From the NCBI RefSeq assembly GCF_014483895.1, contig NZ_CP059987.1:2666001-2730000 (forward strand): a stretch of 64,000 nucleotides of DNA. The letters are read 5' to 3'. The notes under the pieces were generated by a model. The model worked only from the letters and a program-made list of their open reading frames with translations. It did not search any database and was not told where the DNA came from. This stretch comes from Protaetiibacter sp. SSC-01 (GTDB lineage Bacteria > Actinomycetota > Actinomycetes > Actinomycetales > Microbacteriaceae). This document shows positions 17,818-25,498 of the stretch, piece by piece. The number at the start of each line of letters is the position of its first letter. The first letter of the stretch is position 1. The position numbers and the translations under genes are program-made.

Positions 17818-17823
17818 TAGACT
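17818..17823 (+). promoter_or_regulatory. -10 element of aspS
   Basis: TAGACT lies eight bases before GTG 17832, so transcription should start at or next to the start codon. No Shine-Dalgarno sequence is present. Confidence 0.6.
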
Positions 17824-17831
17824 CGACCCCC

Positions 17832-19151
17832 GTGACCGCACGCACCCTCGTCAAGCAGCTCGCCGCCCAGCCCGACGGCCCCGTGTCCGTCTCCGGATGG
17901 GTGGAGACGGTGCGCGATCAGAAGAAGGTGCAGTTCGTCATCCTGCGCGACGAGACGGGCGCCGTGCAGCTCGTGCACCCGCGCACGGATGTCGAAGAGC
18001 CGGGCACGGACGCCCTCGCGACGACGATCTCCGGGCTCACGCACGGCACCTTCCTCACCGTCACGGGCGAGCTCAAGCACGACGAGCGCGTCAAGCTCGG
18101 TGGCCTCGAGGTCAAGATCGGCGACATCCACGTCGCCGCCGAGGCCCTCGACCTGCCGATCGCCGAGGACTCGTCGATCGACAAGCGCCTCGACTGGCGC
18201 TTCCTCGACCTGCGCCGCCCCGAGCAGAACCTGATCTTCCGCGTGCAGACGACCTTCCTGCACGCCCTGCGCACCTGGTGGGTCGACAACGACTTCATCG
18301 AGATCCACACCCCGAAGCTCATGGCGTCCGCGTCCGAGAGCCGCGCCGAGCTGTTCGAGGTCGAGTACTTCGAGACGAAGGCCTACCTCGCGCAGAGCCC
18401 GCAGTTCTTCAAGCAGATGGCGCAGCCCGCCGGCTTCGGCAAGGTCTTCGAGGTCGCGCCCGCGTTCCGCGCCGACCCGTCGTTCACGAGCCGCCACGCG
18501 ACCGAGTTCATCTCCGTCGACGCCGAGATGAGCTGGGTCGACTCCCACGACGACGTCATGCGCATGCACGAGCAGCTGCTCGTCGCGGGCCTCACGGCCG
18601 TCAAGGAGAAGCACGGCGCCGAGATCGAGGCCGCGTTCGGCGTCGAGGTGACCGTGCCGGCCACGCCGTTCCCGCGCATCCCCCTCGCCGAGGCGCACAG
18701 CATCCTCGAGTCGCGCGGCTACACGGTGCCCCGCACGGATGGCGACCTCGACCCCGAGGGCGAGCGTCGCCTCGCCGAGTACGTCAAGGAGCAGTACGGC
18801 CACGAGTTCGTCTTCGTGACCGACTACGCCACGGGCATCCGGCCGTTCTACCACATGCGCCACGAGGGCGACCCGACGCTCACCAACAGCTACGACCTGC
18901 TGTTCAACGGCACCGAGATCTCGACCGGCGCCCAGCGCGAGCACCGCATCGAGGTGCTCGTCGAGCAGGCGAAGGAGAAGGGCCTCGACCCCGAGGAACT
19001 CGGCTTCTACCTCGACTTCTTCCGCTACGGCGTGCCGCCGCACGGCGGATTCGGCATGGGCCTCAGTCGCGTCATCATGCTGCTGCTGCACCAGGCGTCG
19101 ATCCGCGAGGTCACGTACCTGTTCCGAGGGCCGAACCGCCTGCTGCCGTAG
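17832..19151 (+). CDS. aspS: Aspartate--tRNA(Asp/Asn) ligase, archaeal type
   Basis: A 439-residue class II aminoacyl-tRNA synthetase. The N-terminal OB fold binds the anticodon (VSVSGWVETVRDQKKVQFV). Motif 2 is in the FRADPSFTSRHATEF region and motif 3 is GFGMGLSRVIML. The length and the absence of the bacterial GAD insertion mark it as the short archaeal/eukaryotic type, often non-discriminating (also charging tRNA-Asn for amidotransferase repair). Longer upstream frames cross the palindrome and are rejected. The chosen GTG is preceded by a leaderless-type -10. Confidence 0.92.
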   Translation: MTARTLVKQLAAQPDGPVSVSGWVETVRDQKKVQFVILRDETGAVQLVHPRTDVEEPGTDALATTISGLTHGTFLTVTGELKHDERVKLGGLEVKIGDIHVAAEALDLPIAEDSSIDKRLDWRFLDLRRPEQNLIFRVQTTFLHALRTWWVDNDFIEIHTPKLMASASESRAELFEVEYFETKAYLAQSPQFFKQMAQPAGFGKVFEVAPAFRADPSFTSRHATEFISVDAEMSWVDSHDDVMRMHEQLLVAGLTAVKEKHGAEIEAAFGVEVTVPATPFPRIPLAEAHSILESRGYTVPRTDGDLDPEGERRLAEYVKEQYGHEFVFVTDYATGIRPFYHMRHEGDPTLTNSYDLLFNGTEISTGAQREHRIEVLVEQAKEKGLDPEELGFYLDFFRYGVPPHGGFGMGLSRVIMLLLHQASIREVTYLFRGPNRLLP

Positions 19152-19166
19152 GGGGTATCGCGGGAG

Positions 19167-19206
19167 GCTGGTCTCGACACGTGGCCGTCGGCCGCTACTC
19201 GACCAG
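19167..19206. repeat. Inverted repeat, family A variant
   Basis: The element reads GCTGGTCTCGACAC to GCTACTCGACCAGC. It sits between the convergent aspS and DUF1508 genes and is a diverged member of the GTCTCGAGAC...CTCGACCAC family. Confidence 0.7.
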
Positions 19207-19217
19207 CGGAGGCGGCG

Positions 19218-19430
19218 TTACGCCGTCTGCTGGTAGCGGGGCTCCTGCAGCACCGTGAGGTCCTCGAACGTCGCCGAGCCGCTCGAGCGCATGACGGCCT
19301 GCACCATCGCGATCGCCGACGCCTTCGCCACGTAGTTGCCGCTCACGGCGACCGTCTGGCCGCTCTCCGACACGATGCGCCAGAAGTACGGCTGCGTGGG
19401 GTTCTTGCTCCGCAGGACCTGAAAACGCAT
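19218..19430 (-). CDS. DUF1508 (YegP-like) small protein
   Basis: A 70-residue protein that matches a single YegP repeat: RSKNPTQPYFWRIVSESGQTV, then NYVAKASAIAMVQAVM. The family forms a small alpha/beta fold of unknown function. AGGAG is well placed before ATG 19430. It is convergent to aspS. Confidence 0.75.
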   Translation of the reverse strand: MRFQVLRSKNPTQPYFWRIVSESGQTVAVSGNYVAKASAIAMVQAVMRSSGSATFEDLTVLQEPRYQQTA

Positions 19431-19531
19431 GGGGGCTCCTCGAATGACACTCGGGGGGTGACTCGTGGAGCCTAGACGGAGCGGACCACCCCCCGCTAGG
19501 GGGTCACGGCGTGGCGACGCCGGATGCAACC

Positions 19532-19828
19532 CTAGACCTCGTAGTCGACGCAGCTGCGCGCATCCACGACCGAGCGGATGAACCCGGCCGCCTCCTGGTG
19601 CTGCGGATGCGTCTGGTACGCCGCGAGATCCTCGCGCGTCGCGAAGTCGGAGACGAGCACGACGTGCCAGTTGCCGGCCGTCTCCTCGAGGTCGACGCCG
19701 ACCTCGATGCGCTCGGCCGCCACCACGCCTCGGAGCGCCTCGAGGCGCTGCTTGATGCCCGCGGCATCCGCCTCGCGCTGCGCCGCGTCCTCGGCGGCCA
19801 GCCGCCACGTCACGATGTGCCGGATCAC
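19532..19828 (-). CDS. Dabb-type stress-responsive A/B barrel protein
   Basis: A 98-residue single-domain dimeric alpha/beta barrel of the Dabb family: IRHIVTWRL start, RIEVGVDLEETAGNWHVVLVSDF in the middle and YQTHPQHQE near the end. The function is not known for this subgroup. GTG 19828 overlaps the glutaredoxin stop (GTGA), so the two genes form a two-gene operon. Confidence 0.85.
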   Translation of the reverse strand: MIRHIVTWRLAAEDAAQREADAAGIKQRLEALRGVVAAERIEVGVDLEETAGNWHVVLVSDFATREDLAAYQTHPQHQEAAGFIRSVVDARSCVDYEV

Positions 19829-20082
19829 GCCGACGCCTCCCTCTCGTCGAGGGCGCGCCGCAGCCGGTCGGGGTCGACGCGCCAGATGGTGTGCACGCGA
19901 TCGTCGATGAGCACGACGGGGATCTCCTCCGCGTACCGGTCGAGCAGCTCGGCGTCGTCGAGGATGTTGCGCTCCTCGACCTCGAGCCCGCGCTCCCCCG
20001 CCACCTCGAGCACGGTCGCCCGCGCGTCGTCGCACAGGTGGCATCCGGGCTTGCCGAGCAGGGTGAGTCGCGGAGCGGGCAC
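19825..20082 (-). CDS. Glutaredoxin-like protein
   Basis: An 85-residue thioredoxin-fold protein with the redox motif GCHLC near residue 15 and IPVVLIDDRVHTIWRVD in the second half, typical of the actinobacterial glutaredoxin-family group next to HAD-IB phosphatase genes. GTG 20082 lies six bases after a TAGTCT hexamer on the minus strand, so the transcript is probably leaderless. The promoter overlaps that of the divergent HAD gene. Confidence 0.85.
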   Translation of the reverse strand: MPAPRLTLLGKPGCHLCDDARATVLEVAGERGLEVEERNILDDAELLDRYAEEIPVVLIDDRVHTIWRVDPDRLRRALDEREASA

Positions 20083-20087
20083 CCACC

Positions 20088-20094
20088 TAGACTA
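20088..20094. promoter_or_regulatory. Shared bidirectional -10 (TAGACTA)
   Basis: The plus strand reads TAGACT (20088-20093) toward the HAD-IB gene and the minus strand reads TAGTCT (20094-20089) toward glutaredoxin. The two hexamers overlap by five bases. Predicted transcription starts are about 20 bases apart. Confidence 0.65.
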
Positions 20095-20102
20095 TGGGGG
20101 TC

Positions 20103-20882
20103 ATGCCCGAGGCCACTCCCGTGTCGAACCCGAGCGAACGCCCGATCATCGCGTTCTTCGACGTCGACAACACGCTCATGCACGGCACGAGCGTGTTCCA
20201 CGTGGGGCGCGAGGCGTGGGCGCGCGGCATCATCGGCTGGCGCGACATCCTGCTCTTCGGCTGGCACCAGCGCCGCTTCATCAAGGTCGGCGAGAACCAC
20301 GAGCACATGGGCACCGCGAAGGAGCGCGCCCTCGGCCTCGTGGCCGGGCACACCGAGTCGCAGATCATGGAGCTCGCCGACTCGATCTGGGAGCACCGGA
20401 TCAGACCGCGGCTCTGGCCGGAGACGGTCGCCCTCGCGCGCGAGCACCTCGCGAAGGGCCACCAGGTGTGGCTCGTGTCGGCGACGCCCGTCGAGGTGGG
20501 CCGCCTGATCGCCGAGAAGCTCGGGCTCACGGGTGCCCTCGGCACGCGCGCGGAGGCCGTCGACGGCGTCTACACCGGTCGGCTCATCGGACCCGTGCTG
20601 CACGCGGAGCACAAGGCGGTGGAGGCCCGCGCCCTCGCGGAAGGCATGGATGCCGACCTCGCGGCGTCGTGGGCGTACTCCGACAGCCGCAACGACATCC
20701 CGCTGCTCGAGCTCGTCGGCAACCGCGTCGCGGTGAACCCGGATGCGGGCCTCGCCCGGTACGCGGCGGAGAAGCAGTGGCCGACGATGCGGCTCGACCC
20801 GGCGGCCATCAAGGCGCAGCAGCGGCGGGTGCGGCGCGAGGCCAAGGAGACCCGGGCCGCAAAGACGAAGCCCCGGGGCTGA
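20103..20882 (+). CDS. HAD-IB family phosphatase (SerB-like)
   Basis: A 259-residue HAD-superfamily phosphatase. Motif I is FFDVDNTLMHG, motif II is VSATPVE, and motif IV is YSDSRNDIPLLELVG. Related proteins dephosphorylate small metabolites such as phosphoserine or lysophospholipids; the substrate is unknown. ATG 20103 is preferred over ATG 20094 because the -10 hexamer ends at 20093. The stop is inside a GC-rich hairpin (20869-20892). Confidence 0.85.
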   Translation: MPEATPVSNPSERPIIAFFDVDNTLMHGTSVFHVGREAWARGIIGWRDILLFGWHQRRFIKVGENHEHMGTAKERALGLVAGHTESQIMELADSIWEHRIRPRLWPETVALAREHLAKGHQVWLVSATPVEVGRLIAEKLGLTGALGTRAEAVDGVYTGRLIGPVLHAEHKAVEARALAEGMDADLAASWAYSDSRNDIPLLELVGNRVAVNPDAGLARYAAEKQWPTMRLDPAAIKAQQRRVRREAKETRAAKTKPRG

Positions 20883-20892
20883 GCCCGGGGCT
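20869..20892. terminator. Hairpin at the end of the HAD-IB gene
   Basis: The arms AGCCCCGGG and CCCGGGGCT pair perfectly with a six-base loop and span the stop codon. It lies between convergent genes and may terminate both, though no T tract follows. Confidence 0.55.
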
Positions 20893-20898
20893 GTCGGT

Positions 20899-20997
20899 TC
20901 ACTTCTTGTTGCGGCGCTGGTGACGCGTCTTGCGGAGAAGCTTGCGGTGCTTCTTCTTCGCCATGCGCTTGCGGCGCTTCTTGATGACGGAACCCAT
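20899..20997 (-). CDS. Small ribosomal protein bS22 (AURKAIP1/COX24-like)
   Basis: A 32-residue, extremely basic protein beginning [19 protein letters not shown]. It matches the actinobacterial bS22 protein first seen in mycobacterial 30S structures. AGGTG is suitably spaced before ATG 20997. The neighbours (BldC-like HTH upstream, HAD-IB phosphatase convergent) repeat the usual actinobacterial order, which supports the call. Its length puts it below most gene-finding cut-offs. Confidence 0.9.
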   Translation of the reverse strand: MGSVIKKRRKRMAKKKHRKLLRKTRHQRRNKK

Positions 20998-21096
20998 GTT
21001 CACCTCATTCAGTTCGATCGACGGACCCACCCGGTCCGAGTCGAACCGCGGGAAGCCTAACCGGGAGAGTCTAACAAACCCGCAGGAGTCGGATTC

Positions 21097-21297
21097 TCAG
21101 CCGGCCTGGACGTCGCTGTCGGCGATGCCGATGACGCCCGCCACTGCCGACTCGGGGATGCGGTACGAGCGCCCGAAGCGCACGGCCGGCAGCTCCCCCG
21201 CGTGCACGAGCCGATAGACGGTCATCGTCGAGACGCGCATCATGTCGGCGACCTCCTGAACCGTCAGGAAGCGCACGTCGGAGAGATCGCGTGCCAT
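21097..21297 (-). CDS. BldC-like helix-turn-helix protein
   Basis: A 66-residue single MerR-type HTH domain: FLTVQEVADMMRVSTMTVYRL, then HAGELPAVRFGRSYRIPESAV. In streptomycetes the homologue BldC binds DNA as head-to-tail oligomers and controls development; the role in unicellular relatives is unknown. It is upstream of bS22 on the same strand and may be co-transcribed with it (99-base gap). Confidence 0.88.
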   Translation of the reverse strand: MARDLSDVRFLTVQEVADMMRVSTMTVYRLVHAGELPAVRFGRSYRIPESAVAGVIGIADSDVQAG

Positions 21298-21429
21298 GTC
21301 CGCCTCGTCGATGTCGTGTGGCTGGTGTGGTCTGTGTGACTGGAGTGTCCTGCCACAGAGTAGGGGGTGCGGGGATGCCGTGTCCAGGCGTCCTCCGCCC
21401 CCGATCCCGGAACGTGGGACGCTGGGAGC

Positions 21430-22470
21430 ATGAGGCTCCTCGCCGCGTTCCGCGCCTCACGCCGGCAGCCATGGCTGCAGGTCGTGAAGTCGGCGGTCGC
21501 GACGGCCATCGCGTGGCTCGTCGCGGGGTGGCTCATCCCCGGTCCGCTGCCCGTCTTCGCGGCGATCGCGGCCCTCCTCGTCGTGCAGCCGAGCCTCAAC
21601 CAGTCGGTCACGAAGGCGATCGAGCGCACGGTGGGCGTCGTGGCGGGCGTCGTCATCGCATCCGCTCTCTCGCTCGCGTTCGGGCCGGCCACGTGGGTCG
21701 TGCTCGTCGCCGTCGTCGCGGCGCTCGGGGTGGCATGGGCGCTGCGGATGACGACGGGCACCGCGAACCAGGTCGCGATCAGCGCGCTGCTCGTGCTCGC
21801 GCTCGGCGCCGCGACGCCCGGCTACGCGGTCGACCGCGTGCTCGAGACGATCATCGGCGCCGTCATCGGCTTCGTCGTCAACCTCGTGTTCGTGCCGCCC
21901 CTCGCGCTCGACCCGGCGCGCCGGGCGGTCGACGCGCTCGGCGGCGAGGTCGCGGCCTCGCTCGATCGCCTCGCCGACGCCCTCGCGGCGCCGCAGACGC
22001 CCGCGCAGCTCGAGGAGCTCATGATCACGGCGCGGCTCATGCGCCCCATGGTGACGTCGGCGTCGGATGCGATCGGCTCGGCCGCCGAGTCGCTCGCCCT
22101 CAACCCGCGCGGCCGTCGTCGCCGCGAGGAGCTCGAGCGGCTCGAGTCGACGCTCGCGATGCTGAGCCCCATGGTGACGCAGGTGATCGGGATGACGCGC
22201 GCGCTGTACGACCGTTACGACGTGAGCCTCGTCGACGAGCCGACGGTGCGCGCGATCGGCGAGCAGCTGCACCGCGCAGCCCACGACGTGCGGCGGGTCA
22301 TGCGGCGCACGAGCCCCGACCCGGCTTCGCCCCCGACCGAGAGCATCCCGGCCCTCACCTCGCCGCTCGTGATCGCGGCGCCGTCATCGGGGCACTGGAT
22401 CCTCGTGGGGTCGCTGCTCGAGGATCTGCGGCGCATCCACGCGACCCTCGCCGAACCCGACTCACGCTGA
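21430..22470 (+). CDS. FUSC family membrane protein
   Basis: A 346-residue protein with an N-terminal block of about six membrane helices (residues 20-160; ALLVVQPSLNQSVTKAIERTVG) and a cytoplasmic helical C-terminal half. This is the FUSC/aromatic-exporter-like architecture, in a half-size form. Substrates are unknown. The start is ATG 21430 after GGGAG. The stop TGA is the first part of repeat family B. Confidence 0.8.
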   Translation: MRLLAAFRASRRQPWLQVVKSAVATAIAWLVAGWLIPGPLPVFAAIAALLVVQPSLNQSVTKAIERTVGVVAGVVIASALSLAFGPATWVVLVAVVAALGVAWALRMTTGTANQVAISALLVLALGAATPGYAVDRVLETIIGAVIGFVVNLVFVPPLALDPARRAVDALGGEVAASLDRLADALAAPQTPAQLEELMITARLMRPMVTSASDAIGSAAESLALNPRGRRRREELERLESTLAMLSPMVTQVIGMTRALYDRYDVSLVDEPTVRAIGEQLHRAAHDVRRVMRRTSPDPASPPTESIPALTSPLVIAAPSSGHWILVGSLLEDLRRIHATLAEPDSR

Positions 22471-22527
22471 CCGGTCGGTTCTCGGCCCTAAACCGGGCGG
22501 ATGAGGCCAGAAACCGACCACTCAGCG
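22465..22527. repeat. Inverted repeat, family B copy 2
   Basis: The same element as at 5430-5492: CGCTGACCGGTCGGTTCTCG on the left and a partly diverged right arm ending ACTCAGCG. It lies between the convergent FUSC and ArsR genes and supplies the FUSC stop codon. Confidence 0.88.
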
Positions 22528-22532
22528 GATGT

Positions 22533-22991
22533 TCACTCGCCCTTGCGGAGCTTCGGCAGCTTCTCCGTGACGCGCTGACGCGCGCCCTCGATCTTCTCCT
22601 GCGCGGTCTCGAACGCGACGCGCGCGGCGTTCGCCGTCTCGGCGGCCGTGCGGCCCAGACGGTCGCCGAACTCGGCACCCGCCCACGCGGCGTACACGGT
22701 CGTCGCACCGTTCTCATCCGTGCCGACGGTGAAGTCGGTGAACGGCTCGAGCCACACCTCGACCTCCTCGAGCGGGCTCGCGTCGAGGTGGTAGTAGCGG
22801 TGCTGCCCCTCCTCGCGCACACCGACGAGTCCGTGCTCGCGCAGCACCTTGAGGTGCTTCGACACCGTCGGCTGGGCGACGCCCAACTCGTTGACGAGGT
22901 CGCCCACAGCGAGCTCGCCTCGGCTCTCGAGCAGCTGTCGCAGGATCTCGCGGCGGGTGCCGTCGGCGAGGACGTCGAAGATGTCGGCCAT
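22533..22991 (-). CDS. ArsR family transcriptional regulator
   Basis: A 152-residue protein with an N-terminal ArsR winged helix (MADIFDVLADGTRREILRQL, VAQPTVSKHLKVLREHGLV). No clear metal-ligand cysteines are seen. The C-terminal 70 residues form a charged helical extension of unknown role. ATG 22991 lies six bases after TAGTCT (23003-22998), so it is probably leaderless. It is divergent from the potassium uptake genes; whether it controls them is not shown. Confidence 0.85.
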   Translation of the reverse strand: MADIFDVLADGTRREILRQLLESRGELAVGDLVNELGVAQPTVSKHLKVLREHGLVGVREEGQHRYYHLDASPLEEVEVWLEPFTDFTVGTDENGATTVYAAWAGAEFGDRLGRTAAETANAARVAFETAQEKIEGARQRVTEKLPKLRKGE

Positions 22992-23062
22992 TCCGACAGA
23001 CTAGCCAGCGCGTGCCGGGAGTACCATGACCCCGGTCCGACGGTCGGAAGCGAGGGGGACGG

Positions 23063-24490
23063 ATGCGCGCCAAACCGGTGCGCCGCGACCCGCTCGCGGC
23101 GCGCGTGGCCGACAGGATCGGCGACTTCGCGACCGTCACGCCCGCGCGCTTCGCGATCCTCGTGTTCGCGATCCTCGTCGTGCTCTTCACTCTGCTGTTC
23201 TCACTGCCGATCGCGACGACCTCGGGCGAGCAGACGCCCTTCATCGACGCGCTCTTCACCGCCGTGTCGGTCATCTGCGTGACGGGCCTCTCGACCGTCG
23301 ACATGGCCACCTACTGGTCGCCCTTCGGGCACGTGCTCGTGTTCGTGGGCGTCGAGATCGGCGGCATCGGCGTGCTGACGGTCGCGTCGATTCTCGGCAT
23401 GGTCGTGAGCCGCAAGCTCGGCCTGCGCCAGAAGCTCATGGCTGCAGGGGACGCGAACCCGCTGCGCATCCGCCGCGGCCCCATCGCGGAGGGCCAGGCC
23501 GTGCGCCTCGGCGAGACGGGCAACCTGCTCATGACGGTGGCCGTGAGCGTCATCGTCATCGAGCTCGCGGTCGCGGTGCTCATCTTCCCGCGCCTGCTCA
23601 TCGCGGGGGTGCCCTGGTACACGGCGCTGTGGGAGTCGATCTACTTCTCGGCGATGGCGTTCACCAACACGGGGTTCTCGCCGGCGCCCGAGGGGATCTC
23701 GGCGTTCGCGACCGACTGGTGGTTCCTCGGCGCGCTCATGATCGCGACGGTGTTCGGCGCGATCGGCTTCCCCGTGATCTACGTGCTGCGCAAGAAGCTG
23801 CGGCAGCCGCATCAGTGGTCGCTGCACGTCAAACTCACCCTCGTGTGGTTCGCCGCCCTGCTCGTCGGCGGCACCGTCGTCTACCTCCTGCTCGAGTGGG
23901 ACAACACCGCGACCATGGGCCTCATGAACCCGGGCGACCGCATCCTGAACAGCCTCTTCCTCTCGGTCATGACGCGCTCGGGCGGCTTCTCGACGATCGA
24001 CGTCGGCCAGCTCGACGGCTCGAGCCTGCTCATCACCGACATGCTCATGTTCGTGGGCGGCGGCTCCGCGTCGACGGCGGGCGGCATCAAGGTCACGACC
24101 CTCGCCATCCTGTTCCTCGCCGCGTTCGCCGAGGCGCGCGGCAACGACGACATGGAGGCCTACGGCCGGCGCATCCCGCAGGACGTGCTGCGCCTGGCCG
24201 TCTCGGTCGTGCTGTGGGGCGCGACGATCGTCGCGGGCGCGACCATCCTCATCCTCTTCATCAACGACGACGCCCCGCTCGACTACGTGCTGTTCGACGT
24301 CATCAGCGCGTTCGCGACGTGCGGGCTCACAACCGGGTTCACGCAGAACGCGAACGACGCGACGCAGCTCATCATCGCGGCGACGATGTTCTTCGGACGC
24401 ATCGGTACAGTGACTCTCGCCGCGGCCCTCGCGGCGTCCACACGGCGGCAGTACTTCCGCCGCCCCGAGGAGAGGCCCATCGTTGGTTGA
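23063..24490 (+). CDS. Trk/Ktr potassium transporter membrane subunit
   Basis: A 475-residue TrkH/KtrB-type channel subunit with four M1-P-M2 units. The four selectivity-filter segments are visible: VTGLST, TNTGFS, RSGGFS and TCGLTTG. It imports K+ (or Na+) and is gated by the cytoplasmic RCK protein encoded immediately downstream. GAGGGGG precedes ATG 23063. The stop overlaps the next start by eight bases. Confidence 0.94.
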   Translation: MRAKPVRRDPLAARVADRIGDFATVTPARFAILVFAILVVLFTLLFSLPIATTSGEQTPFIDALFTAVSVICVTGLSTVDMATYWSPFGHVLVFVGVEIGGIGVLTVASILGMVVSRKLGLRQKLMAAGDANPLRIRRGPIAEGQAVRLGETGNLLMTVAVSVIVIELAVAVLIFPRLLIAGVPWYTALWESIYFSAMAFTNTGFSPAPEGISAFATDWWFLGALMIATVFGAIGFPVIYVLRKKLRQPHQWSLHVKLTLVWFAALLVGGTVVYLLLEWDNTATMGLMNPGDRILNSLFLSVMTRSGGFSTIDVGQLDGSSLLITDMLMFVGGGSASTAGGIKVTTLAILFLAAFAEARGNDDMEAYGRRIPQDVLRLAVSVVLWGATIVAGATILILFINDDAPLDYVLFDVISAFATCGLTTGFTQNANDATQLIIAATMFFGRIGTVTLAAALAASTRRQYFRRPEERPIVG

Positions 24491-25151
24491 GAAGATCGCC
24501 CACGACGCCCCCGTGCTCGTGATCGGCCTCGGCCGCTTCGGCGCCGCGACCGCGGGTCAGCTGCAGCGGCTCGACCGCGAGGTGCTCGCGGTCGACGAGG
24601 ACATGGCGCTCGTGCAGAAGTGGTCGGAGCGCGTGACCCACGCGGTGCAGGCGGATGCGCGCTCGATCGATGCGCTGCGGCAGATCGGCGCGGCCGACTT
24701 TCAGATCGCCGTCGTCGCGGTCGGCAGCTCGATCGAGGCGAGCGTGCTCATCACGGCGAACCTCGTCGACCTCAAGATCCCGCAGATCTGGGCGAAGGCC
24801 ATCAGCCAGTCGCACGGCAAGATCCTCAGCCGCATCGGCGCCAACCACGTCATCTACCCGGAGGCCGAGGCCGGCGAGCGCGTCGCGCACCTCGTCTCGG
24901 GTCGCATGATCGACTTCATCGAGTTCGACGACGGCTTCGCGATCGTGAAGATGTACCCGCCGAAGCCCATCCGCGGGCTGAGCCTCGCCGAGTCGCACGT
25001 GCGCCAGCGCTACGGCATCACCGTGGTCGGCGTGAAGAGCCCCGGCAAGGACTTCACCTACGCGACGGCCGAGACGGTGATCTCGAACCACGACCTCATC
25101 ATCGCCTCGGGGTCGACGTCCGACCTCGAGAAGTTCGCGGCACTGCAGTAG
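24483..25151 (+). CDS. Trk/Ktr regulatory (RCK) subunit
   Basis: A 222-residue cytoplasmic gating protein. The N-terminal Rossmann domain begins VLVIGLGRFGAATAGQL and binds nucleotide, and a C-terminal RCK_C domain follows. It starts at TTG 24483 inside the end of the transporter gene, an arrangement that couples synthesis of channel and regulator. Confidence 0.93.
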   Translation: MVEKIAHDAPVLVIGLGRFGAATAGQLQRLDREVLAVDEDMALVQKWSERVTHAVQADARSIDALRQIGAADFQIAVVAVGSSIEASVLITANLVDLKIPQIWAKAISQSHGKILSRIGANHVIYPEAEAGERVAHLVSGRMIDFIEFDDGFAIVKMYPPKPIRGLSLAESHVRQRYGITVVGVKSPGKDFTYATAETVISNHDLIIASGSTSDLEKFAALQ

Positions 25152-25177
25152 CGCCGCGCGGCGGAAAGGAGACGAGG

Positions 25178-25444
25178 ATGGCCGGTTTCGATCTCGGTGG
25201 GCTCGGCGACGCGGTCGGCGGACTGCTCGGCGGCAAGGGCCTCGACGCGAAGGCGCTGCAGGGGCTGTGGGAGCAGGTGCAGCCGACGCTCAAGGGCCTC
25301 GACACGGATCAGATCCTCGACACGATCGGCGACTTCGCGAAGAACCTGAACCTGCCGCTCGTGAAGAACGTGCCCGACAAGACGATCGAGGACATCAAGA
25401 ACGGCGTCAAGGTGCCCGTGAAGGACTTCATCAAGGGGCTGTAG
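25178..25444 (+). CDS. Small conserved-looking protein of unknown function
   Basis: An 88-residue protein with a Gly-rich N-terminus (FDLGGLGDAVGGLLGGKGLD) and a charged, helix-prone remainder ending VKVPVKDFIKGL. No signal or membrane segment is seen. AAAGGAG precedes ATG 25178. It follows the potassium genes by 26 bases on the same strand and is likely co-transcribed. I do not recognise the family. Confidence 0.65.
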   Translation: MAGFDLGGLGDAVGGLLGGKGLDAKALQGLWEQVQPTLKGLDTDQILDTIGDFAKNLNLPLVKNVPDKTIEDIKNGVKVPVKDFIKGL

Positions 25445-25455
25445 TCGGGGGCGTC

Positions 25456-25498
25456 GTCTCGAGACCCGTCCGCTTCGCGGGCGCTCCTCGACCACCTA
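25456..25498. repeat. Family A repeat
   Basis: GTCTCGAGAC... ...GCTCCTCGACCACCTA lies between the convergent small-protein gene and proC. The right end supplies the proC stop codon (TAG read on the minus strand). Confidence 0.88.

Noticed and set aside
15989-19258. Plus-strand frame of 1089 codons
   Set aside because: Arg/Pro/Ala-rich shadow of the nucleotidyltransferase, antisense to the kinase and out of frame with aspS; no protein features.
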